Origin: Trametes villosa
Taxonomy: Eukaryota; Basidiomycota; Agaricomycetes; Polyporales; Polyporaceae
DNA: 64,000 nt
Direction: 5' to 3'
Assembly: GCA_002964805.2 (NCBI GenBank)
Contig: PUDQ02000033.1
Location: 620,001 to 684,000, forward strand
The notes beneath the pieces are model-generated. The model saw only the letters and a list, made by a program, of their open reading frames with translations, was not told the DNA's origin and searched no databases. This document shows, piece after piece, positions 1-12,300 of this stretch (positions within the stretch are counted from its first letter, which is position 1; each line of letters begins with the position of its first letter). A program made the position numbers and the translations under genes.

Positions 1-192
1 CCCGACGCATATAGTGAGTTACTGGGTATCATTTAACACTACTACGCTTTGTACTGAATTTATCTACGTAGAACAACGGGCGTGGAGGATGAGACTGGAA
101 ACGAGAAATTGGAACGGAATAAATACGAGGGAATGTGCGGCGGAATGTACTATCATACACTGGACTGTCCTTCTGCGATTTTACGCTGTACT

Positions 193-1089
193 TCAACCGA
201 TCCGGAGACCGAGAGTGAAGCCCGCAACGAACGATGCCCTCCCCTGGAAGTCGGCCGTAAGGAAATCGACGATCCAACGGAAGAGCGAGCCGACGTTAGG
301 CGGCCTCTTCGCGCCCGTGGCGTCTTTTGAGTAGAAGACGTTTTCGAAACGTGTCGCCGCGCTGCTCCAGTTCACCCGCACCAACGAGAGCGAGCCGAGA
401 TACTGCGCGACGCGCCAAACTGTCAGTTTTCCGCACTTCATGCAAGCTGTCCCGAGCAGTGCTCACCTGAAGCAAGACGAAGACGCCGCCGAGGACGAAA
501 GCGGCCGCCTTCACGCCCTTCTTGACGAACACGCCCGCGCATACGCCGCACACAGTGCCGAAGGTCAGCTCATACAGATTGACGCTGGAGGAAGGAGGTG
601 GCGGGGGAGGCGGCGTCGAGGGCACAGGCGCCGCGGCGCCTTCGGTGGGTGGGAGTGTGGTCGGAGGAGGCGGCGCAGTCTTGGACGTCACGGCTGTCAA
701 GACAGACAGAGCTTCAGCAGGCAGTTGTGGTCTGTGATTGACTGTTACTCACGATCGCAGTAGAGGACGGGGGCGGCGAGGAACGTCAAACCCAGCCCGA
801 AGCCGGAGAGCCCGATCTTCAGGACGTATTTCGGCCACGCGCTCTTCATCTCTGACTTGGTGCGCATGGCCACCCGGATGCGCTGGACCATCTCCTCATG
901 GTGGTGCTGCAGGCCGTGCTGGTAGCGGGCGGCGCTCTCCACCGAGGTCGGGACGAAGTACTGCCTGCTCAAGGGCGTCGAGCACTGGCAGGCGCTTTTG
1001 CGGACCCCGCCCAAGCACTGGCAGGTGGTTTTGCGGATCGAGCTCAAGCATGGCCGGGAAAGGAGAGACGAGAGAGGCTTGAAGACCAT
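193..1089 (-). CDS. FUN14 domain mitochondrial membrane protein
   Basis: Three exons (1089-753, 693-467, 402-193) with GT-AG introns keep one frame and give 257 residues. The N-terminus is basic and Ser/Cys-rich, which suits a mitochondrial presequence, and is followed by a membrane segment (FGLGLTFLAAPVLY). A Pro-rich linker with two proline runs comes next. The C-terminal half is a FUN14 domain: the Gly-rich segment LTFGTVCGVCAGVFVKKG, a hydrophobic helix, then SLVRVNWSSAATRF. The family comprises mitochondrial outer-membrane proteins (human FUNDC1 is a mitophagy receptor); that this one acts in mitophagy is inference, and I did not see an obvious LC3-interacting motif. The second splice acceptor was chosen because it alone keeps the FUN14 frame. 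It is divergent from NOP2. The 192 bases to its left show nothing. Confidence 0.85.
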
Positions 1090-1457
1090 TATGGTGGTGA
1101 CGGCGGGCGGACGCTGGCCAGAGCGATGGCGGTCGAGGCGCGAGATGATAGATCTACAGAGACCAGGCTCTGCGCAGGGTCGTGGAGGTTGGGCAAGGTT
1201 GCCCACCAGGGTTGCCCCCGCAGGCCGTTTAGCGCGGTCCGGACTCGGCTCGGAGTTATGTACTCAAACTTGATGTCATTTTGCACGCCGGAGTGCAGAA
1301 GGGTTAGGGTCACCCAAGCAAGGCCACACGGCGCGATCACTTGTGCTTCCTTTTTGGGATCTACACTGGGCGCCTAGGAAATTTCTGTTCTGCAGCTCGC
1401 TCGCGGCCGCTCCTCCGCATCCTCGTACTCACCTCCGCTTGCTCGCACTAACTCGAC
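1090..1457. promoter_or_regulatory. Shared divergent promoter, FUN14 gene / NOP2
   Basis: This 368-base gap separates two divergent start codons, so it must hold both promoters and both 5' leaders. I recognise no clear TATA box. It contains only short random frames. Confidence 0.5.
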
Positions 1458-3951
1458 ATGGGACGCCGCGCGAAGAACAAGCAGGGAGACCCCACCCCTA
1501 TAGTTGACCGGGAGGCTCGCCCGTCGCAGAAGAAACTGGGCAAGCGCAAGGCAGACGATGTCGAAGCCCCGAGCAAGCGGCCCGCCAAAAAGGCTAAGGA
1601 GAGCGAGAGCAAACCTACGAAGCCCTCCCCTGCTAAGGGGAAGCCGAAGAGTGACGGGAAGAGCGCGCTGAAGGCCAAGTCCGACAAGCCGAAGCCGAAG
1701 ACTCAGAAACGTGCTCACTTCGAGGATGAAGACGAGGGCGCGGGGAGCAGCGAAGGGTGGGAGGACGTGGAGGGGGACGAAGACCTCCAGGCGCAGGCGA
1801 AGTGCGTTGCGCTTTGTGATATAAACATCCTGGGGTTTCAGTACTGACCATACCGAAGGTCCCTCTTCCATGGAAGCGACGACGAGGATGTTGTCGGGTT
1901 CGAGGGAGACCTCGATGACCTGGAGGCGGACGATGAGTGCGTTGGATCACACCATCACAATGTCAATGCAGATGCTCATTTTACTTCAGCGACGACATGT
2001 TCAATGGCCCCGCCCAAGAACTGGACCTCGGCTCAGATGACGACGAGCCAGAGCTTCCCACCAAGGGCAAAAAGTCAAAACAACATGAACGGCCCCTCAA
2101 AATCATCCCGACCGGCTTGGACGCATCTTCGGACGACAGCGACGAAGACGAGGACGAGGACGGGCCCACTACCATGAAGAACATGGAGGCACGGTCGCGC
2201 GCGTTGGACGCGAGGGCTGCGCGGGAGGCGGAACTCGACGCGGAGGAGCTGAGGCGGGCCGCCCTCGACGGGGAGATGAGCGACGACGACCTGGCGGACG
2301 TGGACGATGTGGATATGGACGAGGAGGGTGAGGGCGGCGAGGAGGGCGAAGAAGGCTTCGTTCTGCCGACCGCAGAGGAGCTGGACGAGGAGAAGAAGCG
2401 GGGAGGTCCTGACGTGCACACTGTGCAGCGTAGGATGCGCGAGTGTGTACGGGTACTTGGGAACTTCCGGAGATACGCAGCCAAGGGCAGGTGAGTGTGC
2501 TTCACCGGTAGCAGACATTGCGGGGACGGCCTCTTACTCCTTACTCAGGGCAAGATCGGAGTATGTCCAAACGCTCATGTCCGACATTGCAAGCTACTAC
2601 GGCTACAACGACTTCCTGGCTGAGAAGCTGTTCCAGCTATTCCCTGTCGCAGAGGTACGTCGCACGAATAGTTATTTATGCAGCATCTCATTCGCGGAAT
2701 GCTAGGCCATCGAGTTCTTCGAGGCGAACGAGATTCCGCGACCTGTGACCATCCGCACAAATACCCTCCGCACCCGCCGACGCGACCTCGCGCAAGCGCT
2801 GATCAACCGTGGCGTGAACCTCGAGCCCATCGGCAAGTGGACGAACGTCGGCCTGCAGGTGTTCGAGAGTAGCGTCCCCATCGGCGCGACCCCCGAGTAC
2901 CTTGCCGGCCATTACATGCTGCAAGCGGCGTCCTCGTTCTTACCCGTGATCGCGCTCGGCCCGCAGCCTGGCGAGCGCGTGCTCGACATGGCCTCCGCGC
3001 CCGGCGGGAAGACGACACACATGGCGGCTCTCATGCAGAACACAGGCGTCGTGTTCGCGAACGACGCCAACAAGGCGCGCACGAAGAGTCTGACGGCGAA
3101 CGTGCACCGGCTGGGCTGCAAGAACGTCGTGGTGTGCTCGTACGACGGCCGGGAGTTCCCCAAGGTCATCGGCGGCTTCGACAGGGTCCTGCTGGATGCC
3201 CCGTGCAGCGGCACGGGTGTCATTAGCAAGGATGCGAGCGTCAAGACCAACAAGGTGCGCCGCCCGCTCATCTATGCATTGCCCTCCGAAGCTGATAAAG
3301 TGTGTGGCTCCGCCCGCGCCATGACCACAGTCCGAGCGCGACTTCACGCTCCTCTCCCACCTCCAAAAACAGCTCATCCTCTGCGCGATCGACAGCGTAC
3401 AGCCCGAGTCCAAGACGGGCGGCTACCTCGTCTACTCGACGTGCTCCGTGACGGTCGACGAGAACGAGGCGGTGGTCGACTACGCGCTGCGCAAGCGGCC
3501 GCACGTCAAGCTCGTCGAGACCGGGCTCGAGTTCGGGCGCCCGGGCTACACGAGCTACCGCGGGAAGACGTTCAGCGACAAGCTGAGCCTCACGCGCCGC
3601 TTCTACCCGCACGTGCACAACATGGACGGCTTCTACGTCGCGAAGTTCAAGGTCGAGCGGCGCGCGAAGGCGAAGCCCGCCGAGGCCGCCGCCGACGCGG
3701 ACGGCGCGGACGTGCCGATGGAGGGTGCCGCCGCGGCCGCGTTCGACGAGAGCGAGGACAAGCCGTATCTCGAGGGTGAGTACTGAGTTATCGCACTGCA
3801 GCCGTGATGCTGTACAAGCTATCGCCGTGTGCGTGCTAATACGTCATCCGCAGAGATGAAGCGCAAGCGCATGAAGCAGAAGGGCCTGAAGCCCCCGCCG
3901 CGGCACAAGGCGGCGCCCGCAGCCGCGCAGGTCGAGCCCGCCGCTGCGTGA
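1458..3951 (+). CDS. NOP2: NOP2, 25S rRNA cytosine-C5 methyltransferase
   Basis: Seven exons encode roughly 700 residues. The first part is a Lys-rich nucleolar-type tail (RRAKNKQG at the start) followed by long Asp/Glu/Ser stretches. The catalytic region starts near 2705 ([17 protein letters not shown]). It shows the SAM-binding motif [12 protein letters not shown], the motif IV cysteine in LDAPCSGTG and the motif VI cysteine in VYSTCSVT, the two cysteines used by NOL1/NOP2/Sun RNA methyltransferases. The C-terminal exon is a basic tail ([14 protein letters not shown]). Yeast Nop2 methylates 25S rRNA and is needed for 60S subunit assembly in the nucleolus. An intron lies between the two catalytic motifs (about 3256-3333). 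Stop TGA is at 3949-3951. Confidence 0.95.
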
Positions 3952-5090
3952 CCGCGCCCGCCCATGCCACGCCCATGGCATCGCGCCCCCTTATCGGCCA
4001 GTTCCCCGCGCATATGAAGCGAGAAGGGGGCGCGGGGCGGGTGCTTCTGCCTTCCAGCCACGCGGGGACGCCTTCTCGTGTGCCGCCGGGACTCACGCCG
4101 CGTCTTGCATACATACGCGTGAATGCTGTCCGTCGGTGTGTAGGGCGTATGTGTAGCCGGGTCTAGGGGAATATGAATCTCGGGCTTGGGGTTTCGTCAT
4201 CTCGCGATCTATTGTGTGCGAGCGGGGTGCGCTCGAGTACGTAGCATGGGAAGGCGGCGGGCGCAACTAGTGCCTCGGGCTCGGTCCGAGTGCACGGTGA
4301 GACCGCCGCTGGGTATCATGCCAAATGCACGCGCCGTGCACACATAAGAATGAACTGCGCGGGCCCGTTGAAACGTTGACGTCGCATCGGTCCTTGGTAT
4401 CCGTGCTGTGGCTGCCAATCGGTGCTGGGAGCGAGAGAAAGACAGGCAGGAATGACAGAACGCCGTGCGTCCATTCGTCGTGCTCAGGTGCGGAAGCCCG
4501 CGGAAACGCGACAGCCACCCCCGCAAATCACGGTCCCGGGCGTCGGGTATGGTACGAGTGATGGTTATCATGCTCATAAAGCTCGCACTCTGCGCGAGAG
4601 ACGACGCTCGCAATCGATGCGTGGCGGCACAGGGACAAGGATCATTCGATCTGTGGTACGGTCCAGACACAATATATGAAGCGTCCTGAGTACAGTACAA
4701 AGCCTGAGGTACACGGTAACAGCAAGCAAGGAGACGTTACGGGCGTCGGGAGGTATATAGATACAGCAGTCCGTGTAGACGGGTCATGTCAATGTCACGT
4801 AAGGTATAGGGAAAGCAAGAACCTAGAACAGCGGCGCGGGGACGTGATTGTCGGGAAGGGTAGAGGGTTATAATGCGGGGCAGGGGCGGGCAAAACGCCC
4901 GGAGTTCCGCGCCAGAACGCGGTGCGTCCAGCGGGCTCCGGATGGAATGGCAGATCCAAGGACGCCGGAGCCAGTGGAGGGGAAAACGGCCCATGTGGCG
5001 CCCATCAGTCGGGTATCACCTCCGCCTGAGAATCAGACTCGAATCAGCGGCGGAGAAGAACGGTCTGTCAGACGTCTTCCGGTCGAACAT
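3952..5090. other. Intergenic, no gene seen
   Basis: These 1.1 kb lie between the convergent ends of NOP2 and the Rim9-like gene. Open frames are short, mutually overlapping and without recognisable domains. They presumably include both 3' UTRs. Confidence 0.5.
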
Positions 5091-6088
5091 TCAGTATCTT
5101 CCGTCGACGCGCTTGCTGCACGCGAACATGAGGTTAGCAAACGGTGTGCGGAGCGAAAGCACACGACATATGACGGACCTTCTGTCCCGCCGGCCGACGC
5201 CGCATATGCCTGCACAGTCGCTCACAATGGCGCCCCAGAGGGCGATCGTTGCGCCGAGGGTCATCCATACCTGCGCAAGAATGAAATCATCAGCGTTGAT
5301 TCTATCACTCCTGACAGGCAGGGAACAGCGAGACATACCGCGTTCCCCCAGCTCAGCTGCAAGACGCCGTCGGATTCATCATTGATCTTGTGCCGAACAA
5401 CTGCCACGAAGATGATGTCCAGGAGGAAGATGACGGTCGTTAACACCGCGGCAAGGAGAGCAATGACCAGCGTGGTCACCGCCGCCGGGCGGGAGATGGT
5501 GGACGGAGAGCGCCGGCGGGTGATGAACAGAGACGCGACGAGTGCCACGAATGCGAGCGCGCACGCTAGATCACGGGAGATTGCGCGGCGTCAGAGGATG
5601 ACGTGCAACAGGGAATCCGGCATTATGACATACCTATGGGATGAATCACCAAGACGGTGCTGAGAGTGCGGGAAATGGTGTCGGAGAAGCCGCTCACATG
5701 GAGAGCATTCGCCACGTTGGAGTCGAACTGATATCCTAGATGCGGACTAGAGCATTGGCCGGCAGTTTCGTGGTCCACACCGATGACTCTGGGAGATCCC
5801 AGGGCGAACAGGAGATAGGGACGGGGGAGGAGCAATGAATGATACCGTCAGTTGAGAAGATGGTGACATCAGAATGGGCCGTACTTACTGCACTGTGATC
5901 GCAGACGTGCAATATCCCCACACACCGAAACGGACTTCACCAGAGGCGGAGGAGTCTAGGAAAGAGGCACCAGCGTTGGCAGCGAGCCTGAAGAGGAAGA
6001 TGCTCTTGATGATCGGCAGCGAGAGCGAGACCAAGAGCAGGAGGAGGAACGCGACGAAGAGGAAGAAGGACGTTATAGCAGCAAGCAT
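5091..6088 (-). CDS. RIM9: Rim9/PalI-like ambient pH-sensing membrane protein
   Basis: Five exons (6088-5889, 5788-5634, 5565-5339, 5270-5179, 5115-5091) keep frame and give 232 residues. The first membrane helix is at residues 6-27. The extracellular loop carries the family signature, VWGYCTSAI and then CSSPHLGYQFDS. It is followed by TVLVIHPIACALAF, a long helix around LVIALLAAVLTTVIFLLDII, and a last helix (VWMTLGATIALWGAIV). This is the SUR7/PalI four-helix plan. In yeast and Aspergillus these proteins help place the Rim21/PalH pH sensor at the plasma membrane. The short last exon is inferred from a 63-nt in-frame segment with GT and CAG ends and a GCTAAC branch site; reading through it would only add 21 residues. 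Confidence 0.8.
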
Positions 6089-7200
6089 GGCGAGTCGTAA
6101 GGGTCGTGAGCGAAGGGAGGCAGATCGAGGTTATAAGCCCAGAGACCGAGCAGGAGGCGGTAGGGTGGCGAGAGAGCGTGCCTGCAGCCGACGAGAACTC
6201 TTATGCTGGGGGCGCGGTGGAGTGCGTGCAGGCGTGTCGCCATAGTGGAGACCTCGTGTGGGGTGTATTGTCTGTTAGGGTTGCGTTTGTGCCAGCAGAA
6301 CAAAGCCAAAGTTGGGCGCGCCGTCGCGAGTGTAGGAGCCGAGCCGCGCAAGAGACTCGAGACGCGTCGAGGAAGCGAGAGGGTGAGCAGGGGACGCCGG
6401 CGGTGTGCGGGGTGCGGGGTGCGTCGGTGGATAAGTGTTTTACGTGGGAAACGCCCGCCCGTCTCTTTCCTTATGCGGTGGTTACGTAGAAACGGCGCGT
6501 TTTCCAGCATTCCACAGATCCCGTCCACGTGCGAACGTACGAATTTGCATATGTGAAACGCCCTCTTCACGCCGAGTCACGCAGCCCAGAACCCTTCCGA
6601 CGCTTACCCGCAATAGAATAGAAGCCCTACTATAGCCGAGCCAAGCTCGCCCCCCGTCCCCTCTCCACGGCTCCCTCCTCGCTCCTGCACAACCACAGCG
6701 TTCATGGCTGCCAGCGTCGCCACGAGCGACATGCCGCCAGTCCCAGCAGGCACCAGGCGCGCGCACGAAGGCGGGATGCGGGCCCTGTGAGACGGGCCCC
6801 ACGTCGCAGAACGACATGATTCCCGATCGTCGCTAGCCCACCGGAACGCGAACTGGACGCTTCCTTCTTTCGGCTCGCTCCCAAATCAATACATTTTTTG
6901 TCACCTTGTGAACCGCTTTCCCACGCCCTGTGGCCAGTTCGCCCGCCGAAGCTGCCCACACGCCCAGCGCCCGTGCGCGCTGAGTGCCCCAGAGGCTCAG
7001 GCGGCCCACAGAGGATAATTGTGAAGAGGACGCAGCGCAACAGAGCCAAGGTCCGGATGAACGAACAGGAGTGATCGAGCTGTTGCAGCAGAAGGAGGCG
7101 CGTGGCCGGATTTGGCAGGACAGGCCGTGGGCTGGCCAAATTTAGTTTAGCCTTGTTTGTTCGGAACTGTTTAAGGATAAGAAGGGCGCCGAGTTCAGAG

Positions 7201-7249
7201 CTTATTCTCTCCGTATCTCTCTTTCTCTCGTTCTCTCTCCTTCCTGCCA
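7201..7249 (+). promoter_or_regulatory. Pyrimidine-rich tract in core promoter or leader
   Basis: An almost continuous C/T tract (TCTCTCTTTCTCTCGTTC and neighbours) lies about 200-250 bases upstream of the next start codon. Such tracts are common at strongly expressed fungal genes just upstream of or at the transcription start. The role is inferred from position and composition. Confidence 0.4.
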
Positions 7250-7296
7250 GGTAGCCAGGCCACAGAGCTCTCGCTCTCTTCCCATATACCACTATT

Positions 7297-7425
7297 GTGA
7301 GTCAACCGCCTCTGTTCTCCACCCCGCCTTTGTTGCTTTCGCGTCGGCCACGTCGCGACGCTCCTCGCTTTGTTCTTGTCTCTTTAAGACGCGTCGTCTG
7401 ACCAACCACCCTTTTCACCCTACAG
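7297..7425 (+). other. Probable 5' UTR intron
   Basis: A donor GTGAGT at 7297 and an acceptor CTACAG ending at 7425 enclose a T/C-rich segment, 24 bases before the start codon at 7450. Leader introns are frequent in highly expressed basidiomycete genes. Only cDNA would confirm it. Confidence 0.4.
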
Positions 7426-7449
7426 CTCACGACCCCCTAAGTCTTCATA

Positions 7450-8648
7450 ATGTCTGACACCGTCGCTGCCCCCGCCGTCCCCGTCGAGGAGACCAAGCCT
7501 GTCGAGGTTCCTGCCATTGAGCCCACTCCCGCACCGGAGGCCACCACCGAGGCGCCTGCTGCTGTGAGTGCCAATCAACAACGCCATATAGGCGCTCGAT
7601 CCTGATACGCCCCTAGGAGGCCCCCAAGGAGGAGACCAAGCCCGAGGTTCGTACCCACATACCTCTCATGCGACTGAGATCCCTGACATTGTGCATTAGG
7701 CTGCTGCTGCGCCCGCCGCTGAGGCTGAGGCCCCTGCTACCGAGGCTGCTCCTGTTGCCGCTGAGGCTCCCGCCGCTGAGGCCGCCGCTGCCACCGAGGA
7801 GGCTAAGGCCGTACGTTCATCCTCTCACTCGCTGTCCGTTGCATTTCATCTCACATCTTATTCAGGCTGAGCCCGCCGCCGAGGCTAAGAAGGAGGAGCG
7901 CCCCAAGAGCCCCTCTCTCCTCGCTAAGCTCCTCGCTCCCTTCAAGGGTGAGAAGAAGGAGAAGGCTGAGAAGAAGCCCAAGGAGAAGGCCGCTAAGAAG
8001 ACTGAGAAGAAGGAAGAGGTATGTCATCTGTCGTTGACATATGTTGCTATCAGTCTAATGTTAGATCTAGACCGCCGCCCCTGCCGCTGAGGAGGCTCCC
8101 AAGGAGCCCGCAGCTGAGGCCGCTGTTGAGGCCCCCAAGGCCGAGGAGGCTCCTGTCGCTGAGCCCGTGAAGGAGACGTGAGTTATCTTAATTCACCTTG
8201 TTCTCATTGCGGTGTCTTACGCCCGCTTAGTGAGACCGCTCCCGCCGAAGAGGCGCCTGCTGCCGAGGCTGCCCCCGCCGAGGCCGCTGCGGAGACCGAG
8301 GCTCCCAAGGAAGAGAAGGTGTGTAGTAATCGCGGTTTAGTATGTGGTCTCATGCTGATGATATCTCAGAAGGAGGAGAAGAAGGAGGAGAAGAAGTCGC
8401 CCAAGGTCGGCCGTCGCCTGTCGGCCCGCGTCGGCGAGTTCTTCAAGTCCAAGCCCAAGACTGAGCACAACACCCCTCCCAAGGTCGAGGAGAACCCCCC
8501 TAAGATCGAGGAGCCCGCCCCCGTCGCTCCCCTCGAGAACCCGGCTGCTGAGTCGGCGGCTGCGGAGCCCGCTCCCGCGGTTGCTGCCTCGGAGGAGCCT
8601 AAGGTCGAGGCACCGCCCGCCGCCCCCGTTGTCGCCGCGGCGGCGTGA
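7450..8648 (+). CDS. Ala/Glu/Pro/Lys-rich low-complexity protein, function unknown
   Basis: Seven exons (7450-7563, 7617-7646, 7700-7810, 7866-8018, 8071-8177, 8231-8318, 8370-8648) give 293 residues. Most introns are phase 0, and many exons begin with Glu/Ala-rich coding. The protein is largely A, E, P and K repeats. Two basic segments break this: near residue 100 (SPSLLAKLLAPFKGEKK) and near 210 (SPKVGRRLSARVGEFFKSK). Both start with Lys-Ser-Pro and could form amphipathic helices. There is no signal peptide or membrane helix. Codon choice is strongly C-ending (GCC, AAG, GAG), and the leader looks like that of an abundant transcript. I do not recognise the family. Possible roles (membrane-curvature sensing, nucleic-acid binding, stress hydrophilin) are guesses. 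Confidence 0.75.
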
Positions 8649-9318
8649 GCACGGTCTTAAAATTCTCCTCATACATTATTACGACCTTGACGAGCTGTGT
8701 TCCTTCTAATGTCTCCTCTCTCTCTGCTCCCTCCCCGGGTACCCCCATCCCCCATCCACATCCACGTTAGTGGGTTTCGCTTCTATTCCCCTTTCATTCT
8801 TTCTTCGGGTAATGTACGACGCGGATCTGGTCCTTGCTTTTTGTTTCCCTCACGAATTACGCCCGCATACCTACATCGTCTTGATCCGCTGTTACTCAGC
8901 CTAATGTCGACCCGGATAGGTGATATCCCACATACCCACTTTCTTTCTCTCACTGGATCGTGCTCGCGTGTGTGTCTACGGCTTCGTGTAATCATGAACT
9001 GTTTCCATGATCTACGGTAACAGACCACGTTGAGACGATGCACTACCACCCATGTCCCCTGTATGAGCAGCGACTGTCCTCTCCTTTTCCAATATACATC
9101 CCACAGCTCGTCAGCAAATACATCTCGTCTGTCTGTCGGAAGACGTTCCTTTGCAAGCGGATATCCTGAGTATCGAAGTTACAGAGGATGTTAAATTTCT
9201 AGCTATAGCATGTGATCGAAGCGGATATCGAGTGATTCGAGTCATACATCTATATGTATCAAACGCGTCGCACCGCGAGTGCGATTCGCCACTTTATACC
9301 ACCCACGCCTACCTCGCG
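8649..9318. other. Intergenic, no gene seen
   Basis: These 670 bases lie between tandem genes. They include the 3' UTR of the Ala/Glu/Lys-rich protein gene and the promoter of the eIF2B epsilon gene. Nothing else is recognised. Confidence 0.5.
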
Positions 9319-12300
9319 ATGCCGCCCAAATCGTCGCACGGAAAAGAGAAAGACATCGCGGAAGAGGACGAGGTCCTCCAAGCTGTTATTCTCGCAGACA
9401 GCTTCAACAAACGCTTCAAGCCGCTCACAGTAGGCAAGCCGAGGGTGAGTACTTCTTCGCTCGGGGCTGGTGCAGATGCTGAGCGGACTTCGTCAAACAG
9501 TGTTTGCTGCCCATATGCAATGCTACGCTACTCGACTGGACGTTCGAGAGTCTCGCGCTCGCCGGGGTGCAGGAGATCTTCGTGATATGTAGGTCGTACG
9601 CCGACCAGGTCAAGGCCGCTATACGGTACGCCCGCGCCTCCACTTATCCCCCCACACACCCTGATATCCTTCCTCCCCGGCCTCCCCTCCGCACCCAACC
9701 GACCGTCCCACCCCTCCGCCGACCCCTCCGCCGCCCCTCGCGCCGCACAGGGACTCGAAATGGTCGAAGCCGAGCTCGGGGCTGAAGATCGTGCCGATCA
9801 TGACCGCGAAGGAGACGTTCTCGCCGGGGGACGCGATGCGCGACATCTACACGCACGGGATCATCACGTCCGACTTCGTGCTCGTCACGGGCGACCTCGT
9901 GAGCAGCGTGCGCATCGACGAGGTCGTGCGCGCGCACAAGGAGCGCCGGAGGACGAACAAGGACGCGATCATGACCATGGTCGTGAAGGAGAGCGGCGCG
10001 GCGCATCGCACGAGGTGAGTGCGGCTCTGCTTCTGCTTGGGGAGGACGGGCGGGGATGGGGAGACGAAGGTGCTGACGGGTGTGGGGTCTGGCTAGGTCG
10101 AGAGGAGAGTCCGGTGTGTTCGTGCTCGACCCCGACACTTCCGAGTGCCTCCACTATGAGCCCACTGTGGGCTATCCGACAACGCCGCTCATCAAGATCC
10201 CTCGCGAAGTCCTCGCCGAGCACCCGGAAGTCGAGATCCGGTACGACCTCATCGACTGTTCGATCGACGTCTGCTCTGTGGAGGTACGTGGAGGTTCCTC
10301 TCATCGTCTCCCGTGTTCAACGATGTCCTGACTCGTGGTATGCACAGGTTCCCTCATTGTTCCAAGATAACTTCGACTACCTGGACATCCGGAGAGACTT
10401 CGTGCACGGAGTCCTAACTTCGGACTTGCTCATGAAAAACATCTACTGCTATGTCGCGAATGACGGATACGCTGCACGTGTGGCGGATACCCGCAGCTAC
10501 GACGCTGTCAGGTGCATTCGCATCCGTCTGCGTCACGTTAGACCGAACTGACGGTGTCCTCTCACCGTACAGCAAGGATATCCTGTCAAGATGGACCTTC
10601 CCGTTGGTGCCCGACGACAACCACCCAGGCGGACACTCCTACGAGCACCTGAGGGGCAACAAGTACATCGCGAAAGGGAACTCCGTTTCCCTTGCACGGT
10701 ACATCACCCCTTCGCCCCCCAAAATCAGACCCATTTCTGACGTCCTTTGCAGAACATGCAAGATCGGGAACAACACCCTAATCGGCGCGCACACAACTAT
10801 CGCTGAGAACGCCTCCATCCACTCTTCGGTCATCGGTCAGCGGTGTAAGATCGGTGTGGGGGCCGTGCTCCGCGACGCATACATCTTCGACGATACACAT
10901 ATCGGCGCCGGCGCTGTCGTTGAGGGCAGCATCATTGGAGAGCGGGTGCGCCTGGGGGACCGCTGTCGCGTGCCAAGAGGGTGCCTCATCGCCGAGGGCG
11001 TTGAGATCGGTGAGGGTGCGAAGCTGCGGAGGTTCGAGCGGGTGTCGAGGAAACGGGATGCGCAGAAGGCCGACGAGGAGGATGCAGACGATGAGGAAGA
11101 GGAGGACTCCGACTTGGAGGAGGTCGAAGCTCGTACGTGTACGCTCTCCAGACGACCCCGCTTCTCGTTCTCACTGATCCGCTCTGTACAGACCAAGAAG
11201 GTGCGGAGGAGATTGTGGGCAAAGGCTCCAATGCTCTCGTATGGCCCCAAGGCGCCTCTGAAGAGGACGAAAGCTTGGATGTCCGAGAACAGTTCAACAA
11301 CCAACGACTCATGCGAATCGGTATGTCCTTCGCTACTGCTGCATCAAGCTCGTCCTAACCATCCTACGATTCAGCCGACTCCGCGTCCGACCTCGAGCTC
11401 TCCGACGAAGGCTCGACAACAGACGACGACTACAGCGACACAGACACCTCCTACTCCGCGCGCTCGCGCGCCTCCTCCATGACCTCCACCTCCGGGCCGC
11501 CGCTCTCGCTCAACCTCAGCGACCCGTCCGCGCAAACCTCCGCGATCCACTCGCTCTCCTACGCGGCCGCGGAGACCGAGTTCCGCTCCGAGGTCGCGCA
11601 GTCGCTCGAGCGCGCGTTCGCCGAGGGCCACTCGGTCGAGAACGCGGCCGTCGAGCTCAAGACGCTGCGCATGGCGTCCAACGTCCCGCTCCGCCGCGTG
11701 CGCGAGGCCGTCGTCGGCGCGCTCGTCGACCGCGTCCCGCTCGTGCCCGGGGACCCCGCCGCGCAGCGCGCGGCGATCGCGGCTGTCGTCGCCCGCTGGG
11801 GCGCGCTCGTCGACCAGATCGGCGGCGTCGACGCGGTGGAGACCGTCGAGGTGCTGCAGTACCACTGCGCGGCTGGCGCGCGCCAGGCGCTGTTCGCGCA
11901 GGTGCTCGCGGCGTTCTACCAGGCGGACCTCGTCGAGGAGGACGACATCCGCGCGTGGCATCGCTCGTCGGCGGCGAGGGGCGAGGGGCTGAGGCCTGAC
12001 TCGGCGCTCGCGGAGGGCGTGAAGAGGTGCTGGGCGGTCGGCGCGAAGATGATCGAGCAGTTTGATGACGAGAGTGAGGAGGAGAGTGAAGAGGAGAGCG
12101 AGGAGGAGAGCGAGGAGGAGAGCGAGGAGGAGGCCCCGGCGAAGCCGCAGGCCATGACATCAGCTCCTGCGCAAGCTCCCGCGAAGGAGGAGAGCGAGGA
12201 GGAGAGCACCAGCGATGAGGAGAGCGATGAGGAGAGCGAGGCTAGCGCCCCTGCTAAGCCTTCTGCACCCGCCACTGCTACACCTTCTGCACTCGCCACC

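Larger units (their letters stand above)
6089..7449. other. Intergenic with promoters of two divergent genes
   Basis: This 1.36-kb gap separates the Rim9-like start and the Ala/Glu/Lys-rich protein start. No coding region is supported. The right part contains a pyrimidine tract and a probable leader intron, listed separately. Confidence 0.5.
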
